Below are positions 37,501 through 49,521 of a stretch of DNA of 64,000 nucleotides, piece after piece; position 1 is the first letter of the stretch; each line of letters starts with the position of its first letter. This DNA comes from Austropuccinia psidii (taxonomy: Eukaryota; Basidiomycota; Pucciniomycetes; Pucciniales; Sphaerophragmiaceae): positions 10,254,975 through 10,318,974 of the forward strand of contig JALGQZ010000011.1 of NCBI GenBank assembly GCA_023105745.1, given 5' to 3'. The notes beneath the pieces are model-generated. The model did not search any database. It saw only the letters and a list, made by a program, of their open reading frames with translations, and was not told the origin of the DNA. The position numbers were made by a program, and so were the translations under genes.

Positions 37501-38280
37501 GCTTGGACAGCTCCTGTGAGTAGGCTAGACCCAGGATTTTAATTTTTGTTATTATTCGAAGTTATTATAAGCTACTGGAATATTACAGAATTTCAATGAT
37601 TTTATTTCCTTTTTCAATTATATATAGTAAAAATATAGTATAGTATATAAAAAACCTTTTCATTTATATCTTCATCTTCAACAGAATGTTTTTTTTGAAC
37701 ACAAATTAAATTCACAAATCAGTTTCAAACTTGAACAGTTCTATCTTTTGAATGGTAAAAGTATTCCAATCAAGTTTCAAAAATGAATAAAGCCTTCATC
37801 TTTGTTCATTTATGAATTATGATGAATTTATATCAGTATTATTACTGATTTATTCTTTGAAGAATGGCTTAAAAAGATTAAAGTAAGTTGTTTTCCACCG
37901 AAGCCTTTTCTGAATAAATTTGATTGTTGAATATTTATTAATCTTACATGGTTAAACTCCTTTTAACTTGAAAAGGAAGAGATAAGAGATTTTCAAATTC
38001 CTTCTAATAATATTTTCAGAAAATATGATTTTTTTCTTCTTTATTGATTAAAATTCCTGAAATTCAAGCGCTATTTTGATTTTTTCAATTAATGATTCCT
38101 TTTCATCATCAATATGCTTTATAACTTTTTATTCTGAAGGTTGAATTTTATCCTTTTTCAAGATAAAATTATTTACCCTTGCTTTTTCTAGAGTATAATC
38201 AATTAGTTTAGAAGAGAAGTATTGAGATTTATACAATAAAGCCCTTTGTACTGGAAGAAATAACAAAGCTGAAAAGAAAA
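34560..38280. other. AT-rich intergenic DNA, nothing recognised
   Basis: About 3.7 kb without recognisable coding motifs, tandem arrays or element ends. Short open frames such as 35545-35745 (-) have no supporting features. Confidence 0.55.
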
Positions 38281-38283
38281 TTA

Positions 38284-38371
38284 CAGTGCAGTCCCTGTAA
38301 TGGCTTCTACTGTATAACTGTCGACGATCGTCGACAAATTTACAGTAGTGGCCATTACAGGTAATTCACTG
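38284..38371. mobile_element. Palindromic Tc1/mariner-type miniature element (MITE)
   Basis: An 88 bp near-perfect palindrome starts CAGTG and ends CACTG, flanked on both sides by TA (38282-38283 and 38372-38373), the target duplication of Tc1/mariner transposons. The arms (about 38281-38319 and 38336-38374) pair with a few mismatches around a perfect 16 bp palindrome, GTCGACGATCGTCGAC (38320-38335). There is no coding capacity, so movement would need a transposase supplied elsewhere. Confidence 0.75.
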
Positions 38372-39100
38372 TAACACATGTGAATGATTTACAGTAGCAG
38401 GCCTCAAAAGGCCTCCTACTTTTATTTCTATTTAAAACCAAAACATCAAAATAATCTCAACCCAATTAATAAAAGAGAAAAGAAACTCAGAAAAAACATG
38501 GAAAAAAAACCTGAAAAAAACATGAATTAACCAAATAATTACAATAACATATCACCATGAAAAAGGGAAAACAAAATGCAAAAAAGTGAAATAAAAACAA
38601 TAAAAAAATGTTTTTGAGTAGCCAAAAGATATTTTTGGGTACTCACTTAATCTGAAAAATACGGAAAAAACACTTCATTTTGATAATAAAAACAAGTTTA
38701 GAACACCTTTCATATTTTTTCCCTTACTTTCTTGAGGTGGCTCCATGGTTTTATTCAAACTCTTAGTTGAAAAAAGGTTTTGAACATCTTTTTGTAGCTT
38801 TTGTGTTTCTGTTTGAACATCCAACATTAAATATGCAGGATTTTCTTGTTACAAAAAAATTGGGGAAATACAAATAGCAGTATATGAGCTTAATATAACT
38901 CCTGAAAAACAATAAAAAATTAAACTTTTCGGATTTATTTCAAGAAAGAAGGAAGAGTTACCTTAAGTTTAAAGATCCATCTGCCCATATAAGATATTAT
39001 TCTGTCAGAAAAACTCAGAAGGATTCATTTCCCTTTAATATTTCTCAAATACTTTCAACATTAATATTAATAATATTTTTTTAATTTTGTGAGATCCAAG

Positions 39101-39637
39101 TGTTTGGATGCAAAACTAAAGGTGCATTTCATTAGATCTTTTTGTAGAGAGTGTAAATAAGAAACAAATGTAGGTACCTATAAGTGGATGACAATATTAT
39201 ACTCTGTTTAAATAATATGACAAGCTACAACGACTGAGATCAATAAACAACTGGACACAGAACAGGTTGTGTTAGTTTACTAACGCTAATCAGTGAGTAC
39301 TGAAGTATGAGATTTTTACTATACCTGAACAACTACTGAGTATCAAGATAGGAGAGATAAAAAGAAAGGAGCGAGAAGGAAAGAAATGAGTGAGAGATAT
39401 GTTGAGAGAAGAAAAGGAATTGGAGAACGAGATCAAAGATGGATGAGCGAGGGATCCTTTTTAAGGTGAACTTGATACCTCCTAGTAGTCGAGGAGGATG
39501 GATTGGTTGGTATTGAAAGGGGTCTGATCATTTGAACAGCAGATCGTCGGAAGGTCTGCTGATCAGCTGCGGTGTCTGTGCGCATAGGAGTGTTGGTGCG
39601 TGGATTCTTCTAGCAGTCGGTACTGGTATTTTCCACA
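39101..39637 (-). repeat. Copia 3' LTR
   Basis: In the - orientation it begins TGTGGAAAATACC (39637) and ends ATCCAAACA (39101). The purine-rich tract just upstream (39638-39650, - strand GTGAGGGGGTGTG) is a good polypurine tract. The pol frame reads through the tract and about 110 bp into this LTR before stopping at 39528. Confidence 0.93.
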
Positions 39638-40154
39638 CACACCCCCTCACTCCTAGGCAAACAACACCAAGGAGCTTAAGTGCACGACACAAAGCTGTCC
39701 GAGGAGTTGACTTCATCAAGAAATCGGCCAGCATGTTGTTAGTCGGGGTGTAAACTAGCCGTATTCTTGATGTCTTGATGGCTTCCTTAACAAAGTGGAG
39801 TTGAATGTCCACATGCTTCATGCGCTTAGCGTTTATGCTGCTGTCGCCGTTTGCCGTGCTGATGCAACCCTGGTTGTCCTCGTGAACCGGAATTGGTGAG
39901 GAGTCAGGCAGAAGACCGGTCTCTTCACACCATTGACGGAGCCAAAGCAGCTCAGAGGTCAAGTCACATAGTGACTTATATTCGGCCTCCGAAGTCGAAA
40001 GAGAGATTGTGGGTTGCTTACGAGTTTTCCACAAAACAAGGCAGCCGTTAAAAATAGTGAGATAGCCGGTCACAGAGCGTCGTGTTTCGCGACAGTTTCC
40101 CCAGTCAGCGTCACTGTAAGCACGGATCCCCGGTTGATGGCTCTGTGAGTACAC
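39528..40154 (-). pseudogene. pol: Copia RNase H and pol C-terminus
   Basis: AYSDADWGNCRETRRSVTGY, STSEAEYKSLCDLTSELLWLRQW and HEDNQGCI are the classic Copia RNase H motifs, with the acidic residues intact. The frame is the same as RT but separated from it by a stop at 40227-40229. The C-terminal about 37 residues are encoded by the LTR itself, so the native stop of the family may have been lost or may lie within the LTR. Confidence 0.93.
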
Positions 40155-40226
40155 GAGGCCTAGGTCGTCAGTACCCCCAAGATATTGAAGTACATGGAGA
40201 AACGCCCTCCAGTGTTCTATGCCGGG

Positions 40227-41144
40227 TCATTCCAAGAACTGAGAAAGACAGCTGACTGCAAAGGACAGATTGGGTCGTGTTTCAGTGCTAAGGTAATTGA
40301 GACTTCTGATTGCACTACGGTAGTTGATGCCGAGGGTTCTGAAATCCGCTTCCTCTTTGTCCGTGGCAGCCAAGAGATGTTGATTGGGACCAAGGGGTGT
40401 AGAGACCGGTTTGCAGTTGTCCATTCCATAGAGGTGAAGCAAAGAGTCGGTGAAATGTTTCTGATTGAGAGAGAGATGAGCTTCATTTTGACTAATTTTG
40501 ACACCCAACATGAGATCTGCAATCCCAATATCCTTGATTTCAAATTCTTCCGCTATCTTGCTTTTGAAGTCGTCAACAAATTTACCAAAGATAGCTATAT
40601 TGTCGACGTGAATGTATAGCCAAATCGGACACTTCCCTTTTCCATAAAAGACACAGGGATCAAGGGCGCATGAAGTGAAACCCTTTTTGACAAGCCAGTC
40701 CCTTAAGCATTGATACCAATCAAGAGGAGCCTGCTTAAGGCCATAGATGGCCTTATTGAGGCGTAGGCACATCTTACGTTGATCATGACAGAGGCCTTGG
40801 GGAATGGAGAGGAACACGGTTTCTGAGAGCGGAGCATTTAAAAACGCACTTTTGACATTGACCTGGTGAAATTGCAATCCAGTGGTAGCTGCGAACGCTA
40901 TAAGAGTACGAAGTGAATTTAGTCTTCCAGTGGGAGAATAGGTTTTGTCAAAGTCCACTCCTTGAACCTGAGTGAAGCCTTGGGCACAGAGGCAAGCCTT
41001 GTGTTCAACCACCTCGTTCAGATGATTTTGTTTAAGCTTGAAAACCCATGTTGTGCCTACTAGTTTGTAGGAGGGATCAAGTTCAACAACGTCCCAAACC
41101 TTCAGTCTTTCCATTGATTGGAGTTCCTTGGCAATGCTCTCCAA
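40227..41144 (-). pseudogene. pol: Copia reverse transcriptase
   Basis: A 305-residue open stretch carries TTWVFKLKQN, GVDFDKTYSPTGRLNSLRTL, VNVKSAFLNAPLSETVFLSIP, KAIYGLKQAPLDWY and IHVDNIAIFG. Copia RTs normally have YVDD here, and this copy has HVDN, losing the second catalytic Asp and the aromatic. The stretch then continues toward RNase H with DLMLGVKI and RSAIRSLNYL. A stop at 41187-41189 separates it from the preceding linker (41402-41190). Confidence 0.95.
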
Positions 41145-41186
41145 CCATGCCTGATTATCATTCCCTTCTACGGCTTTCTTGTAGGT

Positions 41187-42248
41187 TCATGGAGCGTCGG
41201 AAGCTATGGTTTCTAGTGCTCCTGCTCGTCGAGAGTAGGGAAGGATATTGGCTGAGCTGACGTTGGCGGTGATTAGAGCCGGATGTCGCGGCCCAATGAC
41301 TTTGATGCAATTCCGGAGCAATGGTATAACAGGAGAACATGGAATATTGACAGGTTCATCTGGGGGCTGGGATTCATCTACCAGTCCCAGAGACTCTGCC
41401 AAACGGCTTCCAACTGGGCTTGAGGCATGGATTTAATCTACCGTAACTTGAGCCTCTTTGCAACCAGCGGAAGAAGGAGATGTACTGATTTCATCTACAG
41501 CAATCATCTCATCTTTATTTCCCCAACTAATTTTTTGGTCTGAACTTTTGGAGCTGGTCAAGAAAGGGAAGACAGACTCATTGCATATGACGTGCCGGGA
41601 AACAAAAACCTTCTTATCACTCAGCTGAAGGATGCGATAGGAGGACATATCATTTTCATATCCGAGAAAAATCCCTTCACTTATGGATTTGCTAAGCTTC
41701 CATTCCCTGTGTTCTTTGGGAACTAAAATGACAGCTTGGCATCCAAAAAATTTAAGTTTCATGATGCAAGGAGGAGACTTAGTCCATAGCGTGTATGGAG
41801 ACATATTGTGCCTTGTCAGAGTGGGAATTAAGTTTGACAGGATAGTGGAGGTATTTATTGCTTTGGCCCAGTATGACTTGGGAAGGTTTGAGCTGTTGAG
41901 AAGGCACTTAGCTTTTTCAAGTATCGTACAATTAGCTCTTTCCGCAAATCCATTGTGTTGAGGAGTGTAAGACGGTGAGAAAATGTGCTAGAAGCCACAT
42001 GAGCTTGCTAGATCTTTGAATTGATTGTTGAGGAACTCTCCTCCTCTATCCGACACCAGTTTTTTGGTGGTTTTGTTGTGCTTGTTCTCCATGAGTTTTT
42101 TCACAGAGACCAAATGATCATATGCTTCTGACTTATTTTTGAGGAAGCGAGTGATTTTGAAAGCAGTGGCTTGGTCGACGATAGTAAGTAACGAGCTCCA
42201 GATATTAATGGTGGGGTAATTGGCCCTACCAAGTCGATGTGAATGCAA
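41187..42248 (-). pseudogene. pol: Copia integrase core and linker
   Basis: This frame (one base shifted from gag) carries TIVDQATAFKITRFL, LVSDRGGEFLNNQF (second catalytic Asp, about 42062), then after a stop at 41988-41990 the block YTPQHNGFAERANCTILEKAK with the third catalytic residue (Glu, about 41930). FGCQAVILVPKEHREWKL and SISEGIFLGYENDMSSYRI are the post-core motif typical of Copia integrases. Another stop at 41433-41435 lies in the linker to RT. Integrase inserts the cDNA into chromosomal DNA in the nucleus. Confidence 0.9.
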
Positions 42249-42748
42249 TCAAGAGGTAGAGTCACATGCTCGAAGTGACCTTTGAAAGGAATATGAGTTG
42301 CTTTCTTAAGGTCACAAATCTTGCAGGGTTGATCACTTGATGGAAGACCCATTGACTTTACTGAGATTTTCCCTGGATTCCCAAGTCTTTGATACCACAG
42401 GTCATCCACAACTGTGGTAACGTATGACATTGGACTGGTGAAGGTGATCTTCATGAGGTTGTTTATGACTTCACCTTGAAGCAACAGCTTTTCAGTTGTT
42501 TCAAGAGTGAAGTTGTTTTTTGCACGGGTGATGGTGATTTTGTGCTTGAATAGTTGAAGAAGGCTCCCAAGATTGCAGTTAAGCTTTGGTACAAATAAAT
42601 AATTGGTCAAGGTTAGTAGTCTGCCATTAACCAGAATGTTGACCATTCCAATTCCTTCAGCAAAGAGATTGCTAGCTGAGTCACCAGTTGAGACGGAAAA
42701 CCTTGAGACTTCGGAAACAGAAGAGAAAACAGAGCACAAATGGAACAT
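42101..42748 (-). pseudogene. pol: Copia protease region, pre-integrase zinc module, first integrase Asp
   Basis: The first half (to about 42480) is a Copia retropepsin-like region, its catalytic end upstream near 42770-42800. LWYQRLGNPGKIS, then DQPCKICDLKKAT, is the GAG-pre-integrase HHCC module. Both His positions are substituted (LWH to LWY, GHP to GNP) while the CxxC remains. CIHIDLVGPI (about 42245) has the first catalytic Asp. The frame then breaks near 42190-42240, where the homologous sequence continues in another frame. Confidence 0.82.
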
Positions 42749-42868
42749 GTGGTGGGTTGCCCCACAATCAATAACAAGTTATTGAAGGATATTCGCATTG
42801 GTGATTAGGGCCATTGTGGAGGCAAGGTGGGCTGATGCTTCCCCGGTGGCCCTTCTTTTGTTTTCTCT

Positions 42869-43651
42869 TCATGGAGGTCTGAGGTGTGGGTTTTTGGCGT
42901 AGCATTCCTCTTTCTTGTGGGTCATGCATTTTGGATTATGCTTCCCATTGGCGCAGTAGTACATGATTTTGTAAGGGTGGTTCTGGATAGAAGAGAGGAG
43001 TGCTGAGGCAGCAGAGTGATCATTGGCTGGTTTTGAGGTTTGAAGATGAATATACTCTTGAAGACAAGAAAGAACTTGATCAGGTCTTCCAATCAGGTCG
43101 TCATTTAGAGTGAGTAGTTCAACAATCTGAGATAGTGCCATATCGCCAGCTAGTTTTCCTAAAATTATGTAAGATAGGATTTCCAAGGGAACTTTGATGC
43201 TGACTGACTCTAGCTTGTATAAGAAGGTGTGAGTGTTGTTGATATAAAGTTGGAGATTGCCATTTTAATTTGATTTTTGCCAGTTCATCCAGACCCTGCC
43301 CTTTTTAAGTGCTCTTTTAGAGCCATATTGTTCATTGATCTTAGTCCATAATAGGTTAGCTTTGTCAGAGGTTTCAGAGTTGATTATTTCCAAGAAGACC
43401 CGCTGATTTACTTGAGAAGTAACCAAAGTGATAGCTTTAAAGCTGAGTTTATTCCATTTAGTTATGGCGGTTGGGGTTGCTTCTTGTCCCAGAGGGTTTT
43501 CACAGACGTCGAGAAGGTCTCTTGATCTAAGGAGAAATTGCATTTGTTGGTACCATTCGCTATAGTTGGAACCATCAAGGATTGGGATAAACGATTTGTC
43601 TTTGTGATCGTTTGATCTGGAAGCCATGAGTATAAGAAGATTGAGATCCAC
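42869..43651 (-). pseudogene. gag: Copia gag
   Basis: Two stretches in one frame (43651-43265 and 43186-42869) encode LDGSNYSEWYQQMQFLLRSRDLLDV, the usual UBN2-type Copia gag start, and a C-terminal knuckle-like CANGKHNPKCMTHKKEEC. Stops at 43265-43267 and in the gap interrupt it. The start MASRSNDHKDKSF at about 43627 fits the family better than the upstream Met at 43651. Confidence 0.87.
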
Positions 43652-43688
43652 CTGTTTTGATTAAAGATGAGCCTCAAGACTGTAAATC

Positions 43689-44225
43689 TTTTTTGATGCA
43701 AAACTAAAGGTGCATTTCATTAGATATTTTTGTAGAGAGTGTAAATAAGAAACAAATGTAGGTACCTAAAGGTGGATGACAATATTATACTATGTTTAAA
43801 TAAGATGACAAGCTACAACGACTGAGATCAATAAACAACTGGACACAGAACAGGTTGTGTTAGTTTACTAACGCTAATCAGTGAGTACTGAAGTATGAGA
43901 TTTTTACTATACCTGAACAACTACTGAGTTTCAAGATAGGAGAGATAAAAAGAAAGGAGCAAGAAGGAAAGAAATGAGTGAGAGATATGTTGAGAGAAGA
44001 AAAAGAATTGGAGAACAAGATCAAAGATGGGTGAGCGAGGGATCCTTTTTAAGGTGAACTTGATACCTGCTAGTAGTCGAGGAGGATGGATTGGTTGGTA
44101 TTGAAAGGGGTCTGATCATTTGAACAGCAGATCGTCGGAAGGTCTGCTGATCAGCTGCGGTGTCTGTGCGCATAGGAGTGTTAGTGCCTGGATTCTTCTA
44201 GCAGTCGGTACCGGTATTTGCCACA
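43689..44225 (-). repeat. Copia 5' LTR
   Basis: Same length as the left copy. The interior-side end reads TTTTTT where the left copy has TGTTTG, so the terminal CA has mutated. Differences from the other LTR are single bases only. Confidence 0.93.
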
Positions 44226-44230
44226 CCAAG

Positions 44231-46839
44231 AGCATTTTTTTTAATTTAAAAACATATTGTTCCAAATTTATATCACATTTCTACGGATCAAAGTACCTTA
44301 TTAATGCTTTATTTTAATAATAAATCCATTATTTGTAAAATTTATTTTACCTATGGGCTTGAAGATTTTTCAGAGAACATTACCCACTAACTCCCATTAA
44401 AAATATAATAAGCTGTGTGAATTTCTTGGGAAAACTTAAATAATGAAAATTAAATACTTGAAACATGATTAAGACCATGTTTTGATTCTGATTCTACATG
44501 GCTCTGAAGTTTTATTTGTGCCACTTAAAGCTGAGTTCCCAAGATTTTACAGATTATTCATGTGGATTCCCTCTTTATGATATTACTTTTATCAATAATT
44601 GCGCCCTTCCATCAGGAATAAAAACCAAAGAAAAAAAATATTCTCATATCATCTTTCAAAATCACTTGTGGGAGCTGCATATATAACATGTTTCACTACA
44701 CTTTTTAAATAGATGATTATTCATAATTTATGATAATTTTAGGCATTAAAAATTTAACAACCTACGTTCAAATTTTTTCAAACATCTTGAAAGATTTATA
44801 TATAGATTTTGACAAAGAAACCTTTGAAAAGAATCTGTTTATTCAAGTCATTTTGTCTTGCTATTATGTATGGTTCCCACTATCTCCAATAAGCTAAATT
44901 AACTGAATTATTTATTCATAGATATTAATCTTTTTCAATTATTCTCTATTGCTATTAGGTTTGTACTTTATTCTAAATTCAAGCAGTAATAAGACTCTAT
45001 AAATTTGTCCCCTACAGTGTTTAGGAAATTTTAATTTAGATAAATAGTAAAATTATACTATGACTAGTTTTGATAATCTGAGTTTCGTATTTTATAGTAA
45101 TGATAAATTCAAAAAGATAGCTTGAGATAATTAAGTTTATTTACCCAGAAAGCTCAGATACAATTTTGAATTTTCAATAAATGGAGACCTCTTGATATAT
45201 CCTAATAATTAAAACATAGATTGATTATTACTAAAATTAAATTAAAAATGTAAACCTTCTATACAAGACAAAAAACATAATCAAAAAATGAATTAAATAG
45301 CAGGTTAGCTTAATAATTATGTTTGAAATAATCCAATGATTATTAAGAACAATGGTTAGAAATATTTGTAGATGAAGCTGACCTTTCCAGAAATTTCACA
45401 TATATACTTGTATTATTTCAGCTTTATTTTATATCTTGGTACAGCTACTTTCTCAACTTACCTAAAAGAAGAACTTAGGTTATCTCAGTTCTTTACATAT
45501 TCAAGATGTCCAGTAGTTCAAGAAAATAAAATAGGAATCAAAAATTTCTCCCAAAGAATATAAAAATTGAAGCAAAATTGGTATCAAGAAAGAAAAACAT
45601 TGAATTATCCAGAAAATAAGAGAATATGATGTTTTTGATGGTTATGAATATTGAAAATGCTATTTTTAATTCAAGGTTTTTATCAATATCAGAGCTGTTT
45701 TTAATGTAAAAGTCCGACTTTCTAAAGCTTAAGCCCAATATTTCAATTGAAACATCCATATTTCCTAGCTATAAGTGTGAAAAGTCCCTTAAAAGCAGTT
45801 TTGCGCTGAAACAGGGGTAATATTTCTTCTATATATACTGGATATGTGTGGGCCTCTTATTAAAACTACATTATTCCATAAGTCTTAAAAGCTTATCTTA
45901 ATATCAATAAAAATATTCCTTTAAAAGTAATTGAAAGGAAATTGATATATTTCTCACAAAATAAATCTTTCATAAGAGAAAGAGCTTCAACTTCAAGGTA
46001 TAATTATGTATATTTTCAGAAGGTTCCCCAGCCATTCTATCATTAATGAGAAGCTTCAATACAAATGAAAAGATTACAAGTCCAATTTTATTCATCTTTG
46101 TGTTCCCATAAGTGATTTTGACAGGGACTTCATATTGAAACTGGAATATATATGTAAGATTACATATGTAAGACTAAAAATATTGAAGCTTTTGAAAATG
46201 GACTGATAAGAAGTAATAGATAATATTTAAAAACAGGGAAGATTGAAGCCAGTCTGTCATTATGTTTGTTTAACTCTTCACCTGTGAGAATCCTGACAAA
46301 ACACTGATGTTTATCCAAATGACTGGAGGTTTTGTAGCTTAAATGTGTGGCTTTGATTCCTTCCAAAACTTCTATTTATAAATTGAAAATCCATCCTATC
46401 TCCAAACTGCATCCAATCCCAAATGCAACACCTGCTGTTGGGTGTACCAAATTTGCTCATGGTGATTAGAGCTTGACATGAGGAGCTTACTATCAGATCA
46501 AACATTGAATGTGAATGGCTTTCTTTTTCCAATGAACTAATCCAATTCCGGTATAATTGAGTGTTAAATTATAAAAACTAAATAAATACAAAGTAATGTT
46601 GATCAAGAAAAAATTGGGTGCCTGATAACGAACCTTCCTTATTAAAAATACCCACCCTTATCAATCTAAAATCTGTGAATAATAGTCCAGAAAATATTGG
46701 TAATAAAGTGATGAAATTAGGAAGAGTTAGGGTTAAAAAAACAAAAGAAAATAGTCAGCTATGAGGTCCCAGAACATTAATGACAATAGCTTAAATAAAA
46801 AAGATACTCTTTTTGTGAATACACCATTGAGAAGATTTG
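44231..46839. other. AT-rich intergenic DNA, nothing recognised
   Basis: About 2.6 kb with no convincing gene, RNA or repeat signature. Confidence 0.55.
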
Positions 46840-48274
46840 TGTCATCCTGCGACTCAAAACCAGAGCACAAGCATGACAGCCAAAATACCATAAACCAATG
46901 GTATAGCCAAGATACCACCAAAACATGGGAGTGAGCCAAATCAGCTCAAAAGGTATCAAAAGAAAGAGGAAACTCACCTTTTTCTGAAAATATAAGTCCC
47001 ATCACCACAGGACAAGGAATAACAAAGTTACTCCTGCTCAAAGTTATTGCTGAGCATAAACCTTAATTTTGACCTCTCATCTAAAATCCAGAAGGAGAGG
47101 CTTAACCCCATAAAATGGGTATTTGAAATAAAGCTCTAAGCCAGGGCTATCCAATGGTACTAGCCAAACTGAGCTAGAACCAATATTACTTGAGTTATGG
47201 CCAAATTCAGGCCAAATAAGGGTGAACAAAACATTCACCTCTCATCTAACTTTTGCAGTTTTAGCATGAGATACCTAAAGTGGGGCCTTTTTGTAAAGAG
47301 AAAAATAAGGGCTATCTGATGGTTTCATCCTTTTTCCCATATCTCAACTATAACAGGAGTTATGGGGCAAATAAGCTCAATACAGCTTTTTGCCTATACC
47401 ATGCAAATGTACAAAGGTCTTGTACATGGGATAATTTTGCCATATTTAATGATACCCATATCAAATGAGGTACCATTGTGTAGAGCACATACAGGGCTAC
47501 ACACTGAACCAATTTTGACGTTGATATCTCAAGAATTGACAAAGGTATGGCTGTTTCAAGGTCAGATTCCCACCTGCTGTCATATGCAGCCTTACCATGG
47601 GATAATATCCCATAAGCATGAATATGAGGTGTCAAATAGACAAAGAAGCTTTTTTTACTTCAATACCTCATATTTCAGCCAATACTGGGGTCCCATACAG
47701 TTTCTGTACAGCATTCTACACGTCATACACGTCAGAATCAGGCTGTGAGGTCCCCAGATGAAAATATTCACCCTGTATTGGTGAAACCTTCCCAGATGTG
47801 GTTTCAACACCACATCTGAGCCCAATACAGGCTATGCAGACTGTTTGCAAACCACAAGCCAGTCCTAGAGAGTGAAAGATCTTCACTTCCTCTGCGTGGA
47901 AAGGTCTAGCACCCTTTCCACCTCATTACAGGATAAAAAGGAGGCTTTTCACAGCCAGAATTTTTTCCTCATCCTTCTCTTGAATACCCTATGTAGTAAA
48001 CTGGCAAAAAAGTCTTACTCTTGGGTAATAATCAGGTATAATTATAATTTTAATTATTGAAGCTCTTATTATAGTAATCCAACTGGTAAGACTGCACCCA
48101 GGGTTCTCAATAGTGCTCACCACCACTATTATTTAATAGTAGAGCCATTTAATTACATTATAAATCTTTATTTCACTCAAAACACTATTATCTTGAATCA
48201 TTTTTTACATGTCACAGTCAAAGTTCTAGTTGTAAATAGCCCACTTACTGCTTCAACATAGACTCTATCTGACA
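46840..48274 (+). mobile_element. Solo LTR of family X
   Basis: Starts TGTCATCCTGCGACTC and ends ATCTGACA, with 1435 bp collinear with 52440-53870 and, reversed, with the interrupted copy at 29603-32855. No matching target duplication is visible (ATTTG left, GACAC right), so one flank may have been rearranged. It contains the CCACATCTGAGCCCAATACAGG segment shared by all copies. No coding region. Confidence 0.88.
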
Positions 48275-48279
48275 GACAC

Positions 48280-48780
48280 CGGCCTCACCCCCCCTTACTC
48301 CTCCTCGCACCCGCCTAATCCTTTCCACCACTAACCATCCTTACACTTGTGGAGTGCCTTCCCAACATGCCTCCAACACCGCTTACCATCCTTACGCTCA
48401 TATAGTTCCCCCCCGACATGCCTCCAATGCTGCTTACCATCCTTACACTTGCAGTGCCCTTCCAACATGCCTCTGACACCACTTACCATCCTTAAACTCG
48501 CAGTGCCCTCCCAAAATGCCTCCGACGCCCCCCTCACACTGGCCTAATACTCAAGCCCGCTTATGATCCTTACGCTCCTGCATCCCTTTCAAGATGAGAC
48601 TACAACGCTGCCCCCCATCTCCGCCCTCACCACCCCTGCCTTATCTTCTCTTCCACTTCCCATTCTTGCACTCCCATGGCGCCCTCAAGATATGCCTCCA
48701 ACGCCACCCTCAACCCCCCTTAAGCCTAATTCTCTCTCTTCCGCTTACCCTCCTTATGCTCAGGTATTAGATCCATAGGG
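48280..48780. repeat. GC-rich minisatellite, about 50 bp unit
   Basis: Degenerate units containing ACCATCCTTAC start at about 48333, 48385, 48436 and 48485, with CAACATGCCTCC between them. Related pyrimidine-rich sequence continues to about 48780. The open frames on both strands here follow from the repeat and are not genes. Composition contrasts sharply with the AT-rich flanks. Confidence 0.75.
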
Positions 48781-48986
48781 TACAGTGGCTTGTTGGCGTA
48801 CATGATGAATGCAATCATGGAAACATGCTGAGTGGCCTTCTCTCCCAAAAGGTTCTGGGGGGAAATTGGTTTGTATATTCACAATGTTGTGGTTAGGGTT
48901 TAAATCATGAGGCTCACAAATTGAAACTTAATAAGTGGACTATTTAATACATGAATTGTATCTTCTGTTTCCCTGACAAAGCCATT

Positions 48987-49136
48987 TTATTTCATATCAT
49001 TCAAATGGAACACCCTCCTTAGTCCTTACCTCATGAGCGTTGAATAGTTCAAAAGTTGACTTAAGTAGGTCTCTCACTAGTCAGCTTTATTCAATTTCTC
49101 ACATGTAAGTGATTTCATTTGAATGATATGAAATAA
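48987..49136. repeat. Perfect 21 bp inverted repeat
   Basis: TTATTTCATATCATTCAAATG at 48987-49007 is the exact reverse complement of 49116-49136, with a 108 bp loop. Could form a stem-loop, or be the ends of a small foldback element. No target duplication is evident. Confidence 0.8.
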
Positions 49137-49521
49137 TTTGCAACACATCACCTGCTTGAATTTCCCAACAAATCATATTTTGCAAATCCATGACAAGCTC
49201 AATAGATATGGATGGAAGGCTCCAAGGCTGTTGATGGGAAGGTTTCTTTTGGTCAGCTTGTGGTTCTGGAATGTCTTTTTTCTAGAAAATTCACTAACTA
49301 TTGAACTGATTTAAATTGATATTTAACTTCTTTCACACTTTCCAAAACTCTCCAATATTGATATCAACTAACAAAGAATCAGTGATCTTGAACTCATTTT
49401 ACTTCCACCGCTTTCAGAACTCCCACCTTTTCCTTCAATTTTGATCTTTTTATTCTACAATTTTCAATCAGGTTATCAATCAACTCATCACCATCTATTT
49501 ACTTAATAAACTACCCCCCCT

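Larger units (their letters stand above)
39101..44225 (-). mobile_element. Full-length Ty1/Copia LTR retrotransposon
   Basis: Two 537 bp LTRs (39101-39637 and 43689-44225), which by eye differ at about 17 positions (about 97% identical), flank a 4.05 kb interior. A perfect CCAAG duplication lies at 39096-39100 and 44226-44230. The order on the - strand is gag, protease region, integrase, RT, RNase H, the Copia order. The polyprotein is broken by one frameshift and several stops, so the copy is not autonomous. Its GC content is visibly higher than the surrounding DNA, and it is the least diverged large insertion in the window. Confidence 0.95.

Noticed and set aside
40185..40619. Plus-strand open frame of 144 codons
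   Set aside because: It is the antisense shadow of the Copia RT, which has clear RT motifs on the - strand.
48331..48547. Open frames with repeated Cys/Trp or Pro/Leu residues on both strands
   Set aside because: They follow from the 50 bp minisatellite period, and no start context or homology is evident.
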